A stretch of DNA of 64,000 nucleotides. Source: Plazaster borealis (Eukaryota > Echinodermata > Asteroidea > Forcipulatida > Labidiasteridae). The notes under the pieces are model-generated. The model ran no database searches, was not told the origin of the DNA, and saw nothing but the letters and a program-made list of their open reading frames with translations. Location of the stretch: contig CM037462.1 of NCBI GenBank assembly GCA_021014325.1, positions 4,558,318 to 4,622,317 of the forward strand, read 5' to 3'. Made by a program: the position numbers and the translations under genes. Every line of letters begins with the position of its first letter. The stretch's first letter is position 1. Of the stretch, positions 48,638-60,788 are shown piece after piece.

Positions 48638-51600
48638 CTGCATAAACAAAACAAAAGCTTCTTAATGAGAGACGAAGACCACATCTAAGTACCATAAAAC
48701 GACTTAAAATACTTATAACCACTAAAAGTACTATAGACCCCTTGCACAACGCGCAGCGTACTCACATGCGCCTATCTTGGGTGTCATTTTGGGTGTCAAA
48801 ATCGTATACAAACATGCACAAGAGAGAGTTGACACCCAAAATGACGCGCATTGTTCGGAGGCGCGTTCTGCGTTGTATAAGGGGTCTATAGAAATCAATA
48901 TATCCCCCTTGCATAACACGAAACGCTACAGGTACGCTGAGGTCACGTGCACGTTTTTACGCACAGAGAATAGCTATCGTCCAATGATCTGCCTCCTTTT
49001 TGAGAGTGTGACGTCATATGCAATGGGTCTATAGAAGCAAAGTTGAACAAAGCTGCTCAAGCAGGTATTCTCTGGAACTAACTTCTGACAGTGTCGACCA
49101 AAGCTTTGGTAGTCAACATTTCTCTCGTGTGGCCTCAAAGGCCACATGAGAGAAATATTGACTACCCTTTGTGAGAACAGTATTTCAAATCAGGCATAGA
49201 TGAACCTTTCAATCTAGAAGATAAATTGTATCTTACATTGATAAAGGTAGAAAGTAAGTTGGCAAAATAAAGATTAAATAATGACAGTATTTCACCTTTT
49301 ACCTAGATGTTTTCACTGCCTGTTTTGGCAAGACATTTGGCTTTAGATGAATGGACAAACAAACAAATAAAATGCCACACTACAGAGTAATTACAAACTG
49401 ATAAAAAAAATGAAAGTCCTAAATGCACTTACATTATCCTGGAAGTTTGTAAACAGCTGCCCGCCCATATCCCCATTATCTTCCCTAGGTGTGCCCGGCC
49501 CGCCTGGCCCTTGATTGCTTGCTGGCGAGCTTTTCATACCGTCCATTTCACCTAAATATTAAACAATAGAGAGTGTTCTTTATACCAGGCATGCTACTTT
49601 GAAACTGAAACAAAAAACCGTGGAAATAGCCAAACACACATAACTTTGTACAGTGTTTTTCAAATTTCTATGACAATAGATCGTGTAAGTCTCGCTCATA
49701 TTCAAACATTGGGACCTGTTAAAGCGTGTGAGTTTGTTTCCTTCACGCTTTAAAGCAATGCACGTTGGACCAAAGGTGGTCCAAAAATGTTCAAATACGC
49801 GCGAGACTTGCACGGTCTATAAAAAGGAAGAAAAAAGCGGAAATCAGCTGAAATCAGCTAATCCAAAGAAAAATAGCACGCTGTTATCTGAATTAATAAG
49901 ATTGATACTGGTAGTACAAGCATGATATTTGACCATTGGAAAACAATATAGAGGTAAATCTTAGTTGAGTACATAAGCTTTCCTTTATAATAGTAAAGGC
50001 TTTTGAAGGCTCTTCTTAAAGGCTATTTAATAAAGATCTTACTGATTTTTGTTAGGGTAAACAAATAAATAAACCAATGGGAATCAGATTAAAATAGGAA
50101 GAATATCAAGCCTGAATTAGATTCAAAATTCATGAAAAAACATCTCAAGGTTTGGGAACATATGGTACAGGGACAAATTTCACAAACAAATTATCTCAGC
50201 AGCATCATATTCAAATGAATTGAATGGAAATGGTTAATTAATAAAAAAATGTCATTGCAGCCAGGACCGAATTAAGACAATTGTTACATAACTAAGACAA
50301 CTGTTATATTTATATTCACAAAATGTCATTAAAAATATTTGTTTTAGACATGTTACACATATCTTTAATGTTAAGATGAATTATTACTTTCTCTTCACTG
50401 ACTTACCGTTCATAACTGGAGGAATGTCCTGTGATCCCATAGGCATAGGTCCATCTGGTCCTGATCCCATTGGGAAATTCTGAAAGTAAAAAATAGTTAA
50501 ACATTCAATTTTACACTAAAGCCTCGGAATTCACAAAAGCTACAGATAGTGGTTGTTGCTTTTGTTGCCTGTAGTCTTGATTTGGGCACGATTCCATTAC
50601 TGCATTGTATAACTTTAAGACGAGAAAACATGCTGAATTATTTTACAAAGATAACACTAATATTGTTCAGTGCATGCTGTTCACTCAACTTGCCGCTTTC
50701 ATTTGGAAAGTGGAACACGTTTCATATCAAAATCATGCTATTTCGAATTTAAGCCTATTACTATCGGTATACTCTCCTGCCCCACTGGCTCTTGCCAAAC
50801 AAATCCACAGGAGACAGTGGCGACTAAGTCTACAGTACACAGGCCATGGGAATTCCTCTAACAGGTGGAACCTATGCTTCAAAATGCTAGCATTGAAGGG
50901 ATGGCACTTTGTGAAAATCTTGGCACCAGTGTATCAAACTATTTCATTTTCTCGTTCATAAGCGGTTAAGGCTTTAAATTATACAGACAACTTACCCCTG
51001 GTCCCATACTGCCACCCGGTACTGGTTTCATCATTGTGTACATGTTGTCACCCGAGTTGGTTGAATCTGAGTTGGATAAAGTTAGTTATAATTCATGATG
51101 AGATATTGTTTCAGGCAGTTAAAAAAACAAAAAACTAAAACAAACAAACAAATAAAAACCAATAAATCTAGCAGTTGCAACCAATAACTGTTTTGAATGT
51201 GGCTTAATGAAAATTCTTGGTGTTGACCAAAGACAGAATTATAAGTATAATTGTGGAAACACAACCAGTGAAAACACAAGCAGACAAAATAAAAATAGTT
51301 TTAATTTTAAAAAACCAGCCGTACCAACAAACCAGCCATACCCCAAAAACTTGTTGATAAGCTCATTAGCAAGTTTTTTCAGTTACAAGGCCAAGGTCAA
51401 AATGTCTTCCACAGTACATTAAGCCACATTCCATTATTTCTGCAGAAAATGCTTTTTGGAAGACTACTCAAAACTATATATTAAGACATTTTACAAGTGC
51501 TTCCATTACTTGAACTATTTTTTACCAGCCCTCAGCTGTTTTAAACACACATATCCTTTGGACAGCAGAAACAGAACACAAACTATCTTCAACAAATGTA

Positions 51601-54600
51601 ATTAAAACCTACATAAAGTTAGACATACATTAATCAATAAAGAACATTTATAAACTAACAGTTTTGTAACATTGACATTCATGTTGCACAAACATATCAA
51701 TCAGAAACCAATGAAACCTACCTAAAATGAACCTACTGGAAAAAAAACACTCCTCTAATTTCTTAATCAAAAGCGTCCCCCAAAGTAAACTTAGTGCTAA
51801 AAATAAGAGAATATACAGAAGTTAACCATCACTTATCCTTTACCTAATATCAAATCTGACATTAAATTTCCCAGAATTGGATCGCTTCAAGATCTTTTCC
51901 TAACATTTAAACTTTCCACAACAATTGATGTGTTAATTTCCAGTTAAAAATAAAATACATTTTTGTCCCCTTGATTTCTAATTGTAACTAATTTACATGG
52001 ATATTGCCAATTCAACTTTAGCAATTAATCTGTAAGCCCTTCAAGTCATAAATATGAGTTTTGTTTTGTCACCTCTTCTTGAGCTACCCTGTGACATACG
52101 CCGGTCCGTGGACATGGCTTGGGGGGTGCCTGCATACAAAAACAGTCATATTTAATCTCCTGCTAGTCCTCGTCCAAACATATGTCCTTTTATGTTTGTG
52201 GATCCGTTCGGTGTATGTGCGCCCCCGGGCGACAAGGAAAAATATCCATTGTGATACAGTGAGGGGAATGACTTCACAAGCAATCGAAGATGAATTTAGC
52301 TCCACAGAGCAGTTTACGATCAACAAATAATCGCCTTTTCGGTTTTTTTATTTTTTTCAAAGAGCATCCGTATGAGAGCTCCATGGATAGTTGCAATAAA
52401 GGGCGAAACAGTTGTGGAAAAATGTTGTACCAATTCTTTTCAAGATATAGTTCATTTTGTACCAATTCTTTTCAAGATATGGTTCAAAGAGTTGGTACTT
52501 CTTTTGTTTCATTTGGGTACTTTTTCCGAAATTGAACATTTGAATAACACAATAATTTTAAAAATGTAGTTTTTTGGCCGCTTGCCTAATCTGCTGGGAA
52601 GTTAGTAAAGCTAAACGATACTTCACTTTTTAAAAGACGCTTTGAAAACTTTGACCATAAATGTCTGTGAAGTCTTTCACGGTTATTTTTGACCCTCATT
52701 CCTCCAGCAATCACATGGATAAATGTGAATTTGACCACTCCATCAGGGCCCACACACAGAACGGATATGGAGCAATGTATATTGGTCTGAGTTGAGTCTG
52801 TGTTGTGTTAAAGGGTCTGTTTAGGTTTGGTAGTTGGTCCACGCAGGATGAATAATCTGCAATTAGAAAACACAATCTGAGAAACGTTACTGCAGTAACG
52901 CTTCTCAAATTCAAAATTTTTTTCAATAAAAATTGATATCTTTTTCCATAATCGCAGTACTTCGAAGTGAAAAGTTTCTCAAAATGCATTATATTATCCA
53001 AAGCTGCTGTACTTCTTACCAAGTAAGTTTTTATTGCCATTAATTTTCAGATTTATTACCAAACGTATACAGACCCTTTAACAGTCATAAGCATTCATGC
53101 TTGAGTTATGTTAACTGGTTATGTAACAACACGGAATGTGTTCACATCAGGAGAAATATTTTTAGAAGCACTTGGGATCAATAGAGGAATCAGTGAACAT
53201 TTTTGATACAATTTGTTCTTGTTTTCAGGAAGGAAAAATCTGTACAATATTTATTCTCTTTGGTAGTGTAACCAGTCAGTGTTTCAATAAAGATTATCAA
53301 GGGGCAGCCATTTTGTTTTTCTTTCAGTCATGACAAGGTATCCAATCCGAGGCTGGTCGATAAATACTCTGGCCCTATGCGATACATTGCAACTAGTGGC
53401 ACACAGGAAACTTGAAACAGATTCCTGTGTTTTCGCAAAAATCATTTTAAGATCTTAACTTTGTTCAGCTAAGCTTTTAGTTTTTATGATAGTGCTTTTG
53501 GAAAGGAAGCGGTTTGAGGCATACCAATGGTATGAACACCCCTCTATACAAATATAAAAGGTTTTTTTCATGTTACATTTGTCTGTAAATTTGTCAAAAA
53601 CAGTCACACATTTCTTACCAGTGCAGAAAATTTCCCCAAACAAAGAAAATCGGATGATTAGAATTAGTTGTGTACAACTTGATGTGCATGTAGTTTATTT
53701 CACTGGTTAGTGCTGGATTCAAAGTTTCATATAATTAATTTGTGGTTTTTGTTTGTAAGTTTGTGTTGTTAATAGGAATTTAGTTAAACTCTTGTGTGTT
53801 TTGTGAAGTCTGAAATAAGTACGTTGTAAATGTATCAGCACTTGATGTTAGGGATTACTGAAAAGTGTTATCATGTATACCTTTACATGTACTAATTTCT
53901 CTGGATAGTGACTGGCACCACAAATCTGTGCATGTATCAAAACGTCATGTACATATAACTAGTTGTTTTTTTGTTCGCAGCATTTTTTGTGTGTTAATAT
54001 GTGGAAGTTAACTTTATGTAGTTAGTGTACAGTTTAGAATATGCATGGAAATGTTTCGGTAGTCCTTACTATGCATTACTGAAATGTGTTAGCATCAATT
54101 TGAGATCTTACACGTATTTTTTTTATTAACAAAAGTAGCACAACAATTTGGTTTGTAACAATATACTTTAACAATGTTATTTGGTTTGGCCAACCGTTGA
54201 ACATTGTGAGTCCTTTTGTTAACAATAAATAAATATTAGATTATATAAACAGTGACGTAACCAGCGCAGAAGGGGACGGAAGCCACCCCCCCTCCCCTCG
54301 CTCAGAACCCTTGCACCCCCCCCCCAAATGCACAATTGAATCGTTCGATACATTAATTAGCCCAATAAATAAATAAATGCAAAATGTCTGGTTACGCCAC
54401 TGACTATAAATAATCTGTAACAGCAATTTCATCTCAAAAAGTTTGACTCAATTTTTAAAAGAAATTTGTCAATGTGTCGCACAAAAAAAAGAAGATAAAA
54501 CTGAAAGCAATACCTTCTTTTGTTTCATCTTAACATGTCTTAATTTGTTTTTATCTTTTTCTGAAATGGCGTTACACGTATTGGTAAGTAATAATTCCAC

Positions 54601-57600
54601 ACAAGTTGCTTTTCTTCTGAACTTTCAAAACAAAAATGGCTCAATATTCCTTAACAGGATCACTGCATTGATTCAGTACAACTCGACCTGCACAAAATTT
54701 TGATGGAGTACGGAGAAATGCGCCCTCTATGGGGTCTTCCTCACAGCAGTTTCGGACGGAAAGCATCTAGCCAGACAGTGAGCCGTCACTTGCGGTGACA
54801 AATCACTAGGGTACCGGAAACGGGTGGGCAATGGAGAAATGATATGCTCTTTGCTTAAGCAATGATTTAAACAAAAATAAATAATGCATTTGCATGATGT
54901 TGTTACTGTTTGCGTTGGTTTTGTAGAAGCATATGAGGACTTGGTTGGTGGAGAACAAAAAATACGCTAGTTAGAGCAAGCACCCCTCTGATCAGTCGCT
55001 GCAACTTAGAGTCACAGTTTCAGATTCTGAATCTTTACCCTTCCTGAAGAGTTTTGTAGCTCCCAGAACATCATTTATGTAAGTTGAACAACTATATTTC
55101 AAGCTTCACTTTTGGTCATCTTCAAATCAATATATTTCGGAAATTCAAATTGGCAATATCGCATTCAGAGATGTTAAAAAATATTTCAAATGATGGTGAA
55201 GTTATGTGCACTACCACTATCTGAACAAAAAAACCTGTCCATGTGAGTGTTACACTGGTTTAGTACATAACACAACATCGGCAGTTTGGATAAATTATAA
55301 GCTACAAACAATACTGTCTATTCCGACCCCAAAACTTCCCCAAAAATTCTTCAAACTCCTTTTGAAAAAAGTGCATAAGTAACTTTTAAAAATCACATTA
55401 TTCTGATACTTAATAGAAGTTCAAATTTCTAAGTACATGTACATGTAACTGTAATCTTCTAATAGAGAAAGAAGGGTTATATCAACAGTGGGTGTTAGAC
55501 CATGAGTTAGTTTAAAAAAACAAAAACGATACTAAGCTGTTAGTTGATTAATAAGCAGAAGCCATTAGTAACGATCATAATATGAAAAGAGAGACAACGT
55601 CACAAAAACACCTTAACTTCCAGTCAAATCTAAGAGCTTGACTTCTCATGAGTGAAAGCACAAGACAATGTCATGGCTGCTTGTGGCAATTTATGCCGAG
55701 TTGGTTGGCACTTCAACGAGAATATTAGGATCGTCTTAATATTCCAAACAAGGGTTGCTTCGAGAGAAATGTAACAAGCGTTTTTTTTTAACTCGGGGCA
55801 ATGACACATGTCCGTTTAGCATTATGACACTATTGCTGTGTTTGACATACGACTGGCTGATGTCAAAAAGCACGGGGTTTGTGTTAGAGGCAGCAGCATA
55901 TGCACAGGGGTTTCATGTGTGGGAAATCAGCTAAAGCCAAGCATGGTGTGGTTAAAAACATTAGCAATTTCCAGAGTTAATAGGTATGCCCTGGTTTATC
56001 AAATAGTGTGTTTAGTCTCAGTAAATCAACAAACTGAAGCACCAAGCTTTGTGAATTCTTATTGCTATACACATTCAAACTATGGCCATCAAACTTCAGG
56101 TTTAATGGTTGAACTTTTCAACTGTTTTGCAAGAATAAAACAGAAATCACCGAGCTATACCCACAGTGGAATCAAGCTTTTTTGCATCATGCGGAAAATT
56201 GGGCCAAAATGAGGCCAACACAAGGAAAGCTGAGGCAAAGAGCCGATTGAATACTGGATGAATTTAAAGGATCTGTATACGTTTGGTAATGACTCTGAAA
56301 ATTAATGGCAATAAAACCTTACTTGGTAAGAAGTTCAGCAGCTTTGGATAGTATAATGCCTTTTGAAAAAACTTTTCACTTTGAAGTACTGCGGTTATGG
56401 AAAAATATATCACTTTTTATCCCCCAAAAATTTAATCTGAGACAGATAGTGTATTCCAATTGCAGATTATTCTTCCTACGTACGTGGACATAACCGCTTA
56501 AGATTTTCAGCAATATCTCAAAAATGCTACCACCTTTTGAAATGAAATTTTCACAGGTTAGTTTTATGGTATATATCTACAACTACATAGGATTGAAACA
56601 AACAGTGTGTTCCAATTACTAAACGTATACAATCCCTTTAAAGGCAGACAGTGAGCACTGCTTAAAATGCTGATGGTGCAATGCTTCAAAATAAATTTCA
56701 AAAAAAAAAAAAAAAATGTTCACGCATATTTAGTAGCCAAAGTGCTGTGGTAGCACCACCGAGTTCTTCTTTCAGATGGCAAGTGCCGTGGATCAAAGTG
56801 GTAGCCAATGTAACTTTGCTCAGCCCGAGTTGCCTTTGGTGCTATATAACCTTACATGCATAGCTTACTACAACGGTTCCTGCTGGGATCATGCAGGGGA
56901 ATTAGGAAATTGCACACTCTGAGATTGGGATTGGGAAGGACGGATATTAAGTTTGTAATCATCTGTTGAAACACCACTTTTACTGAATAATGTATTTTGA
57001 ATTGCACTTCACGTGTAATGTAATTCATAACAACTACTATAGTGCTTGACAATACAAGTTGAAAAAGTGTCCTTTCGATAACCTTCCAAATTATTTAAAG
57101 AAGGTGAAACTGGGAGTTTACCTTGTGGACTTGGCATGATGGGTGTACCAGGTTGACCTCCTCCCCCAGGTGGGCCCTGTATTACATAAAAAAAAATTAA
57201 AAATGTACACATAATTGTTACCAGCACAATAATAATACACTGTCTTTATATACACAGCACGACAAGATTTCCATGTAATTTCTACAACGAATCAATGCAA
57301 CAACCGTTTACAACAAAAATAATGGAAAGACACCTTTTCTCTAAAAGACTACAATTATAAACCCAGTGAAGGCTCATGCATCTTGGACTACAAATCAAAA
57401 TCTACGTCAAGAAGTGAAGAGTGAAAAAAACAGTGCATGAAAATTGCCACAAGAACTCCTTTAGAATCCCAGACACTTGTTGTACTGTTATCAAGATATG
57501 GTTATACAAGACATATCGCCATCTCCTTATTTGATTATCTTTGTACAGAATATTCTTCACGACAACAGTTTTTGTAGAAACATTGTGACCACAAATCACT

Positions 57601-60600
57601 CAAGCAAACCGCCACTGTGATGAACATAATACTCCACCTAGCATACCACATCCCACTGGCATAAATCCAGTGGTGGGGTGGGTTACCCCATGGGGGTGTA
57701 TTCCCCCACTTATTGAACCAGGGAATGGCCTGCAGGGTCATCCCCAAAAAATTGTGAAGACAATAATGGATTGTGCTTGAACTCAATCAAAAACGCTCGT
57801 CTCCAAATACCTTTGAATTGTGCACTTGTTCACTTCATACCATACATATTATGCACAGCATTTTATCTCACATTGGTAAGTGCATGGAGGGTCTAATTCT
57901 ACCTCCATGGTAAGTGTAATGTCATTTTCAAAAACATCCCCCTACCCCTCACTTTCCAAAACAGATCTATGCCACTGCCGCCTCCTCAACAACCTTAGAC
58001 TGGGGCTCTCAGTTGCTCCCTTCACACTACTCCGGGAAACATTCGCGAGTGACTAAAAAGACTTGGACTGGGTTGGCAGTCATGAAGATTGTTAAAACTG
58101 TGCTACATTTGGACGAATGATTTTCGAAAAACACGGCCAAAATAACATGCCCAAAATGTCAACAAAGACCATCTTGACATTTTAGTTATAGTGTTTATAG
58201 TGTGGACTTGACACCCTGTGATAGTTAGTAAACACATTTTCTAAAGGAACATTAATGATTTCAACATACAACATGGTTGACTGCAGTTACTACGAAAATA
58301 CTCAAGTACACGTGAAAAGATTTCAGTGCAACAAAAGAAAAGTTAAAGTCTAACTCAACAAGAACAGTTCCAATCCAAGCCCCAACCCAACTAAAACAAA
58401 AATACATGTAAATAATCAAATCTTCCCTCATGAAATGTACTACAAAATTCGGAAATGAAACAAAGAAGACTTCATTCTACTTGTGATGGACACTTGGCAA
58501 CTCATTATGTCACATTCCTGTATCATGCAACACAAATCTACATGTGAAACTGTGGTAAAAGTAACAGTCCTTCTAAGAACAGAACCAGATGCATATTTTA
58601 TTGTTAACTTGGATTAATGAATGGCTCACATCTCCTTGTTCATTAATTTATATGATCTCTGATTAAATTTGACTGACAATGCAAATATGTAAATGTAAAA
58701 AAGGAGGAAACTGCTCCAGTGTTCTTTTACTTTCTTTGGCAGTAAAAAGAGGAAAGAGGAAAAAAGTTTGTAATCTGAGAAGATGCAAGCTTGACTAAAA
58801 AATGTTGAAAATGCCAAATTGACATATTTTTCGTCTTTCAACTATCTACATACAATTTTTTTTTCATGTATTGTTTTTATGGCCTTAGTCCCTTCCCACA
58901 CATCCAACAGTTTTGCTATCAAAATATTCATATTCTTGCTCAGAAAATAATGCACTTTTAGATAGGACTGAAACAACAAAGAGCTAACATTTACACATAT
59001 CTTTTGTTAAGTACACATTATGAATTTTCCCGCAGTGATTTTACTTACAACAAAACCACCAGGTGATGCTCGAGAATAGTTTATCTACATTGAAAGAACA
59101 GTTTCATAAAAATGTTGTCAAGTTCTTTATAGGTTTGTGTTTTTTATTTGGAGGCCAAAGTGAATGTCAAGTCAACAGATTGTAAACCCTCCCAAATGTA
59201 CAAGAAAATAAACAAATACTACAAACACCCCGTTTGACGTTGAAGTGAATTTAGAAAGCTGTTTGTTGCACATACTTGTAGACGGAGATAAACAATAACT
59301 TCCGTTTGGGATAATTGTACTTTTATTCTTATTCTACATTTATCAAGAAATATATCATTAAACTGACGTGGAGCTTTTCAAAAAGACCCCAACAAAAGTT
59401 TTTGAGTGGGTGAATTATTGTCGAAAATTTATTCTGTAATTACCGTTGATGTGTTGGGATTCCACGGTCTTCCTCCAGGCCTGAAAAATAACAACAAATT
59501 ATCAAAAAGTTTATTTGGGAATGCCACAAATCATGGGAAAATTCATTTTGCAAACACCCCCAGAGTTTCCTGTGTGTTACACAGAGTACGCATGTCCATG
59601 TGAACATTAATGTTCCAAATACATTCACACTTAATCAGATTCAAAAGGAAAAGAACCAAACTGGTGTGTTTCAGATCATTTCAAGTTTGGGGCAAAAAAG
59701 CGACAAACATATGTTTCAATTAATACGTCAGGTATAATTTATTCACGTTCAGTTTTTCTTGTGAGAAGCTCAACTCATCACAGACGGGGTTCTTCCCATG
59801 CACCAGCTAGCGTATCGGGCCGATATGTGCAAATTTATGGCAGTTTCACAAAAAACATGAAAAGAACACTTCATATAGAATGCTCAAACTTGCACAGTAG
59901 GGCTTTGAAAACCAAGAAAAACAACAAGTATAAAACACTCCGAGGACCTTGTTTCATTTCAGCGTGCTTTGGCCAAACATCCAAAATATTTGGCCCAGAA
60001 TACCCCTCAGTTTTGAAAAAACCTGGAGAGAACCCTGACAGAGATGGAAGACTCAGTTCTTGTTATAAATAAACCTTAAAATTTCTATTTGAAAATATGA
60101 TTTAGAGAGTCTGTACATCTCTAAAACATAACATCCTGTAAACCCAGTGGGGTTTATCTCCACACCAACAGAAAGCGTTATCAAACTTTTCAGGATTGTA
60201 CACTTTCATACAACCTCATCCCTGATAAACTCAGCTTGTTAGTGCTACGGAAAGAGTCTCCAAGTTTGTACTTACATTGATAAGGGCATACCTCCGGGCA
60301 TTGAGCCAGGGGGCGGTCTCATGCCACCACCGTAGTTCTGTGGAGAAAAGGAACCGTTCTAGGCAAGAAGAAAAGAAAAATGGGTTAAAATACATTGAAT
60401 GTAAATAGTGTAGAACCCTGATTTTGTTTGATTGTTCTTTCTCTTCTATGAACACAAAATATCAAATTCATCAAATAAGCTGTTGAAGAAACTGGCAAGG
60501 CTTATGTAAATCAATCAAAACATTTCAAAGAATACATTCCTAATTCGGATTTGAACAAAATGTAATTGACCAGAGCGAAACTTGAACCTGCAACCTTAAC

Positions 60601-60788
60601 TTTGTTCGGAGGGTGTCGAACATACTTTTGAAAATATTTGCGATAAAAATTTTCCAACTTCACTTTAATTTGGAATTACACTTTACAGGGAAAACTTTGT
60701 TTACGGTTGTAGCTATCTATACTCACTGGCTGCATTGGCATCCGAGGGTGGTTCATTCTTGGCATTGGGCCCCCCATGCTTGGATGAC
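48521..60788 (-). CDS. SSBP/SSDP-family transcription cofactor, C-terminal part (10 exons visible)
   Basis: Ten exons on the minus strand join in frame to give 229 residues of the Pro/Gly/Met-rich half of an SSBP2/3/4 homologue. Recognisable blocks in order are G-H-P-S-M-G-G-P-M, N-Y-G-G-G-M-R-P-P, G-G-R-P-W-N-P, G-P-P-G-G-G-G, P-G-T-P-I-M-P-S-P, D-S-T-N-S-G-D-N-M-Y-T-M, N-F-P-M-G and P-G-T-P-R-E-D-N-G-D-M-G-G. These proteins bind LDB1/CLIM through an N-terminal LUFS region and stabilise LIM-homeodomain complexes in the nucleus. The LUFS exons are upstream, beyond 64000, so the gene is cut by the window edge. Two oddities are a 19-residue extra exon and an unusual C-terminus. The gene runs tail to tail with the phosphatase gene. 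Confidence 0.92.
48733..48892. mobile_element. Short TIR element family E, copy 2
   Basis: TATAGACCCCTTGCACAACG at the left pairs with CGTTGTATAAGGGGTCTATA at the right, with GCGCAG/CTGCG further in. GGGTGTCATTTTGGGTGTCA near 48779 also pairs with TGACACCCAAAATGACG near 48829. It is 160 bp long. Confidence 0.8.
48893..49034. mobile_element. Short TIR element family E, copy 3
   Basis: TATATCCCCCTTGCATAACA and TATGCAATGGGTCTATAG are diverged versions of the same ends, abutting copy 2. The right side has GTGACGTCATATGCAA. Confidence 0.55.
49108..49166. repeat. 59-nt near-perfect hairpin in the last SSBP intron
   Basis: Arms 49108-49134 and 49140-49166 are 27 bases each, with one mismatch and one G-T pair, around the 5-base loop TCAAA. 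The loop is shorter than in usual microRNA precursors. It could be a tiny foldback element. Confidence 0.85.
49433..49551 (-). CDS. SSBP exon i: P-G-T-P-R-E-D block
   Basis: The exon encodes G-E-M-D-G-M-K-S-S-P then P-G-T-P-R-E-D-N-G-D-M-G-G and ends L-F-T-N-F-Q-D-N at GTAAGT. It is phase 1 to 0. Vertebrate SSBPs have P-G-T-P-R-D-D-G-E here, with F-Q followed by a short Ser/Met-rich end. Confidence 0.93.
50407..50479 (-). CDS. SSBP exon h: N-F-P-M-G block
   Basis: After TACTTTCAG the exon encodes N-F-P-M-G-S-G-P-D-G-P-M-P-M then I-P-P-V-M-N. It is phase 0 to 1, matching N-F-P-M-G-P-G-S-D-G-P-M of the vertebrate proteins. Confidence 0.92.
50996..51066 (-). CDS. SSBP exon g: D-S-T-N-S-G-D-N-M-Y-T block
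   Basis: The exon encodes D-S-T-N-S-G-D-N-M-Y-T-M-M-K-P-V-P-G-G and ends G-P-G at GTAAGT. It is phase 1 to 0. The D-S-T-N-S-x-x-N-M-Y-T string is diagnostic for the family. Confidence 0.93.
52073..52129 (-). CDS. SSBP exon f: extra in-frame 57-nt exon
   Basis: The exon is phase 1-1 and encodes 19 residues including P-Q-A-M-S-T-D-R-R-M-S-Q-G-S-S-R-R. It falls between I-M-P-S-P-Q and D-S-T-N-S, which are adjacent in the vertebrate proteins I remember. The acceptor is TTTGTATGCAG and the donor GTGACA is weak. Both neighbours also join in phase without it, so it is a likely cassette exon. R-R-M-S and R-R-D-S (the latter formed across the junction) are basophilic kinase-type sites. Confidence 0.65.
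52425..52484. repeat. Tandem pair of a 24-base unit
   Basis: TTGTACCAATTCTTTTCAAG then ATAT occurs twice, about 33 bases apart, next to AT-rich sequence. Confidence 0.8.
52809..53082. mobile_element. TIR element family B, copy 2
   Basis: AAAGGGTCTGTTTAGGTTTGG opens and AAACGTATACAGACCCTTT closes the element. Its interior matches 8113-8494 in the same orientation, with a deletion near the left end. Confidence 0.85.
54250..54407. mobile_element. TIR element family C, copy 2
   Basis: CAGTGACGTAACCAG pairs with CTGGTTACGCCACTG. The interior has C runs and ATTTATTTATTT-type sequence, mirroring the element at 41447-41696. Confidence 0.85.
56264..56643. mobile_element. TIR element family B, copy 3 (reverse)
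   Basis: TAAAGGATCTGTATACGTTTGG opens and AAACGTATACAATCCCTTTA closes 380 bp, the reverse complement of the copies at 8113 and 52809. It lies in an SSBP intron. Confidence 0.88.
57122..57176 (-). CDS. SSBP exon e: G-P-P-G-G-G-G and P-I-M-P-S-P block
   Basis: The exon encodes G-P-P-G-G-G-G-Q-P-G-T-P-I-M-P-S-P-Q, nearly identical to human SSBP2 at this position. It is phase 0 to 1 with a GTAAAC donor. Confidence 0.93.
59049..59084 (-). CDS. SSBP exon d: I-N-Y-S-R-A-S-P-G micro-exon
   Basis: This 36-base, phase 0-0 exon encodes I-N-Y-S-R-A-S-P-G-G-F-V, aligning with the I-P-Y-S-S-A-S-P-G segment of vertebrate SSBPs. The donor is GTAAGT. Confidence 0.88.
59444..59480 (-). CDS. SSBP exon c: G-G-R-P-W block
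   Basis: This 37-base exon completes a Met codon and encodes P-G-G-R-P-W-N-P-N-T-S-T. G-G-R-P-W-P/N-P is invariant in the family. It is phase 2 to 0. Confidence 0.9.
59784..60043. mobile_element. hAT-like MITE, short copy of the 32019 family
   Basis: GGGTTCTTCCCATGCACCAG then CTAGCGTAT at the left, and CCTGGAGAGAACCCTG at the right, match the ends of 32019-32585 in reverse orientation, with the centre deleted. A 103-codon open frame over it is fortuitous. Confidence 0.75.
60276..60337 (-). CDS. SSBP exon b: N-Y-G-G-G-M-R-P-P block
   Basis: After TTTTCTCCACAG the exon encodes N-Y-G-G-G-M-R-P-P-P-G-S-M-P-G-G-M-P-L-S and ends in phase 2 at GTAAGT. It matches the N-Y-G-G-x-M-R-P-P block of the family. 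Confidence 0.9.
60727..60788 (-). CDS. SSBP exon a: G-H-P-S-M-G-G-P-M block
   Basis: On the minus strand, CTTGCAG precedes 62 bases encoding H-P-S-M-G-G-P-M-P-R-M then P-R-M-P-M-Q-P, ending at GTGAGT. It is phase 1 to 0. In human SSBP2 the same place reads G-H-P-N-M-G-G-P-M. This is the most 5' SSBP exon I can find in the window. Confidence 0.9.

Noticed and set aside
50605..50961. 118-codon ORF on the plus strand
   Set aside because: It lies within an SSBP intron on the opposite strand and has no recognisable features.
55838..56212. 124-codon ORF in an SSBP intron
   Set aside because: It has no domain, conserved motif or splice context, and its length is compatible with chance in this window.
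59761..60072. 103-codon ORF in an SSBP intron
   Set aside because: It overlaps a short copy of the hAT-like MITE found at 32019-32585, and its content follows the MITE sequence.
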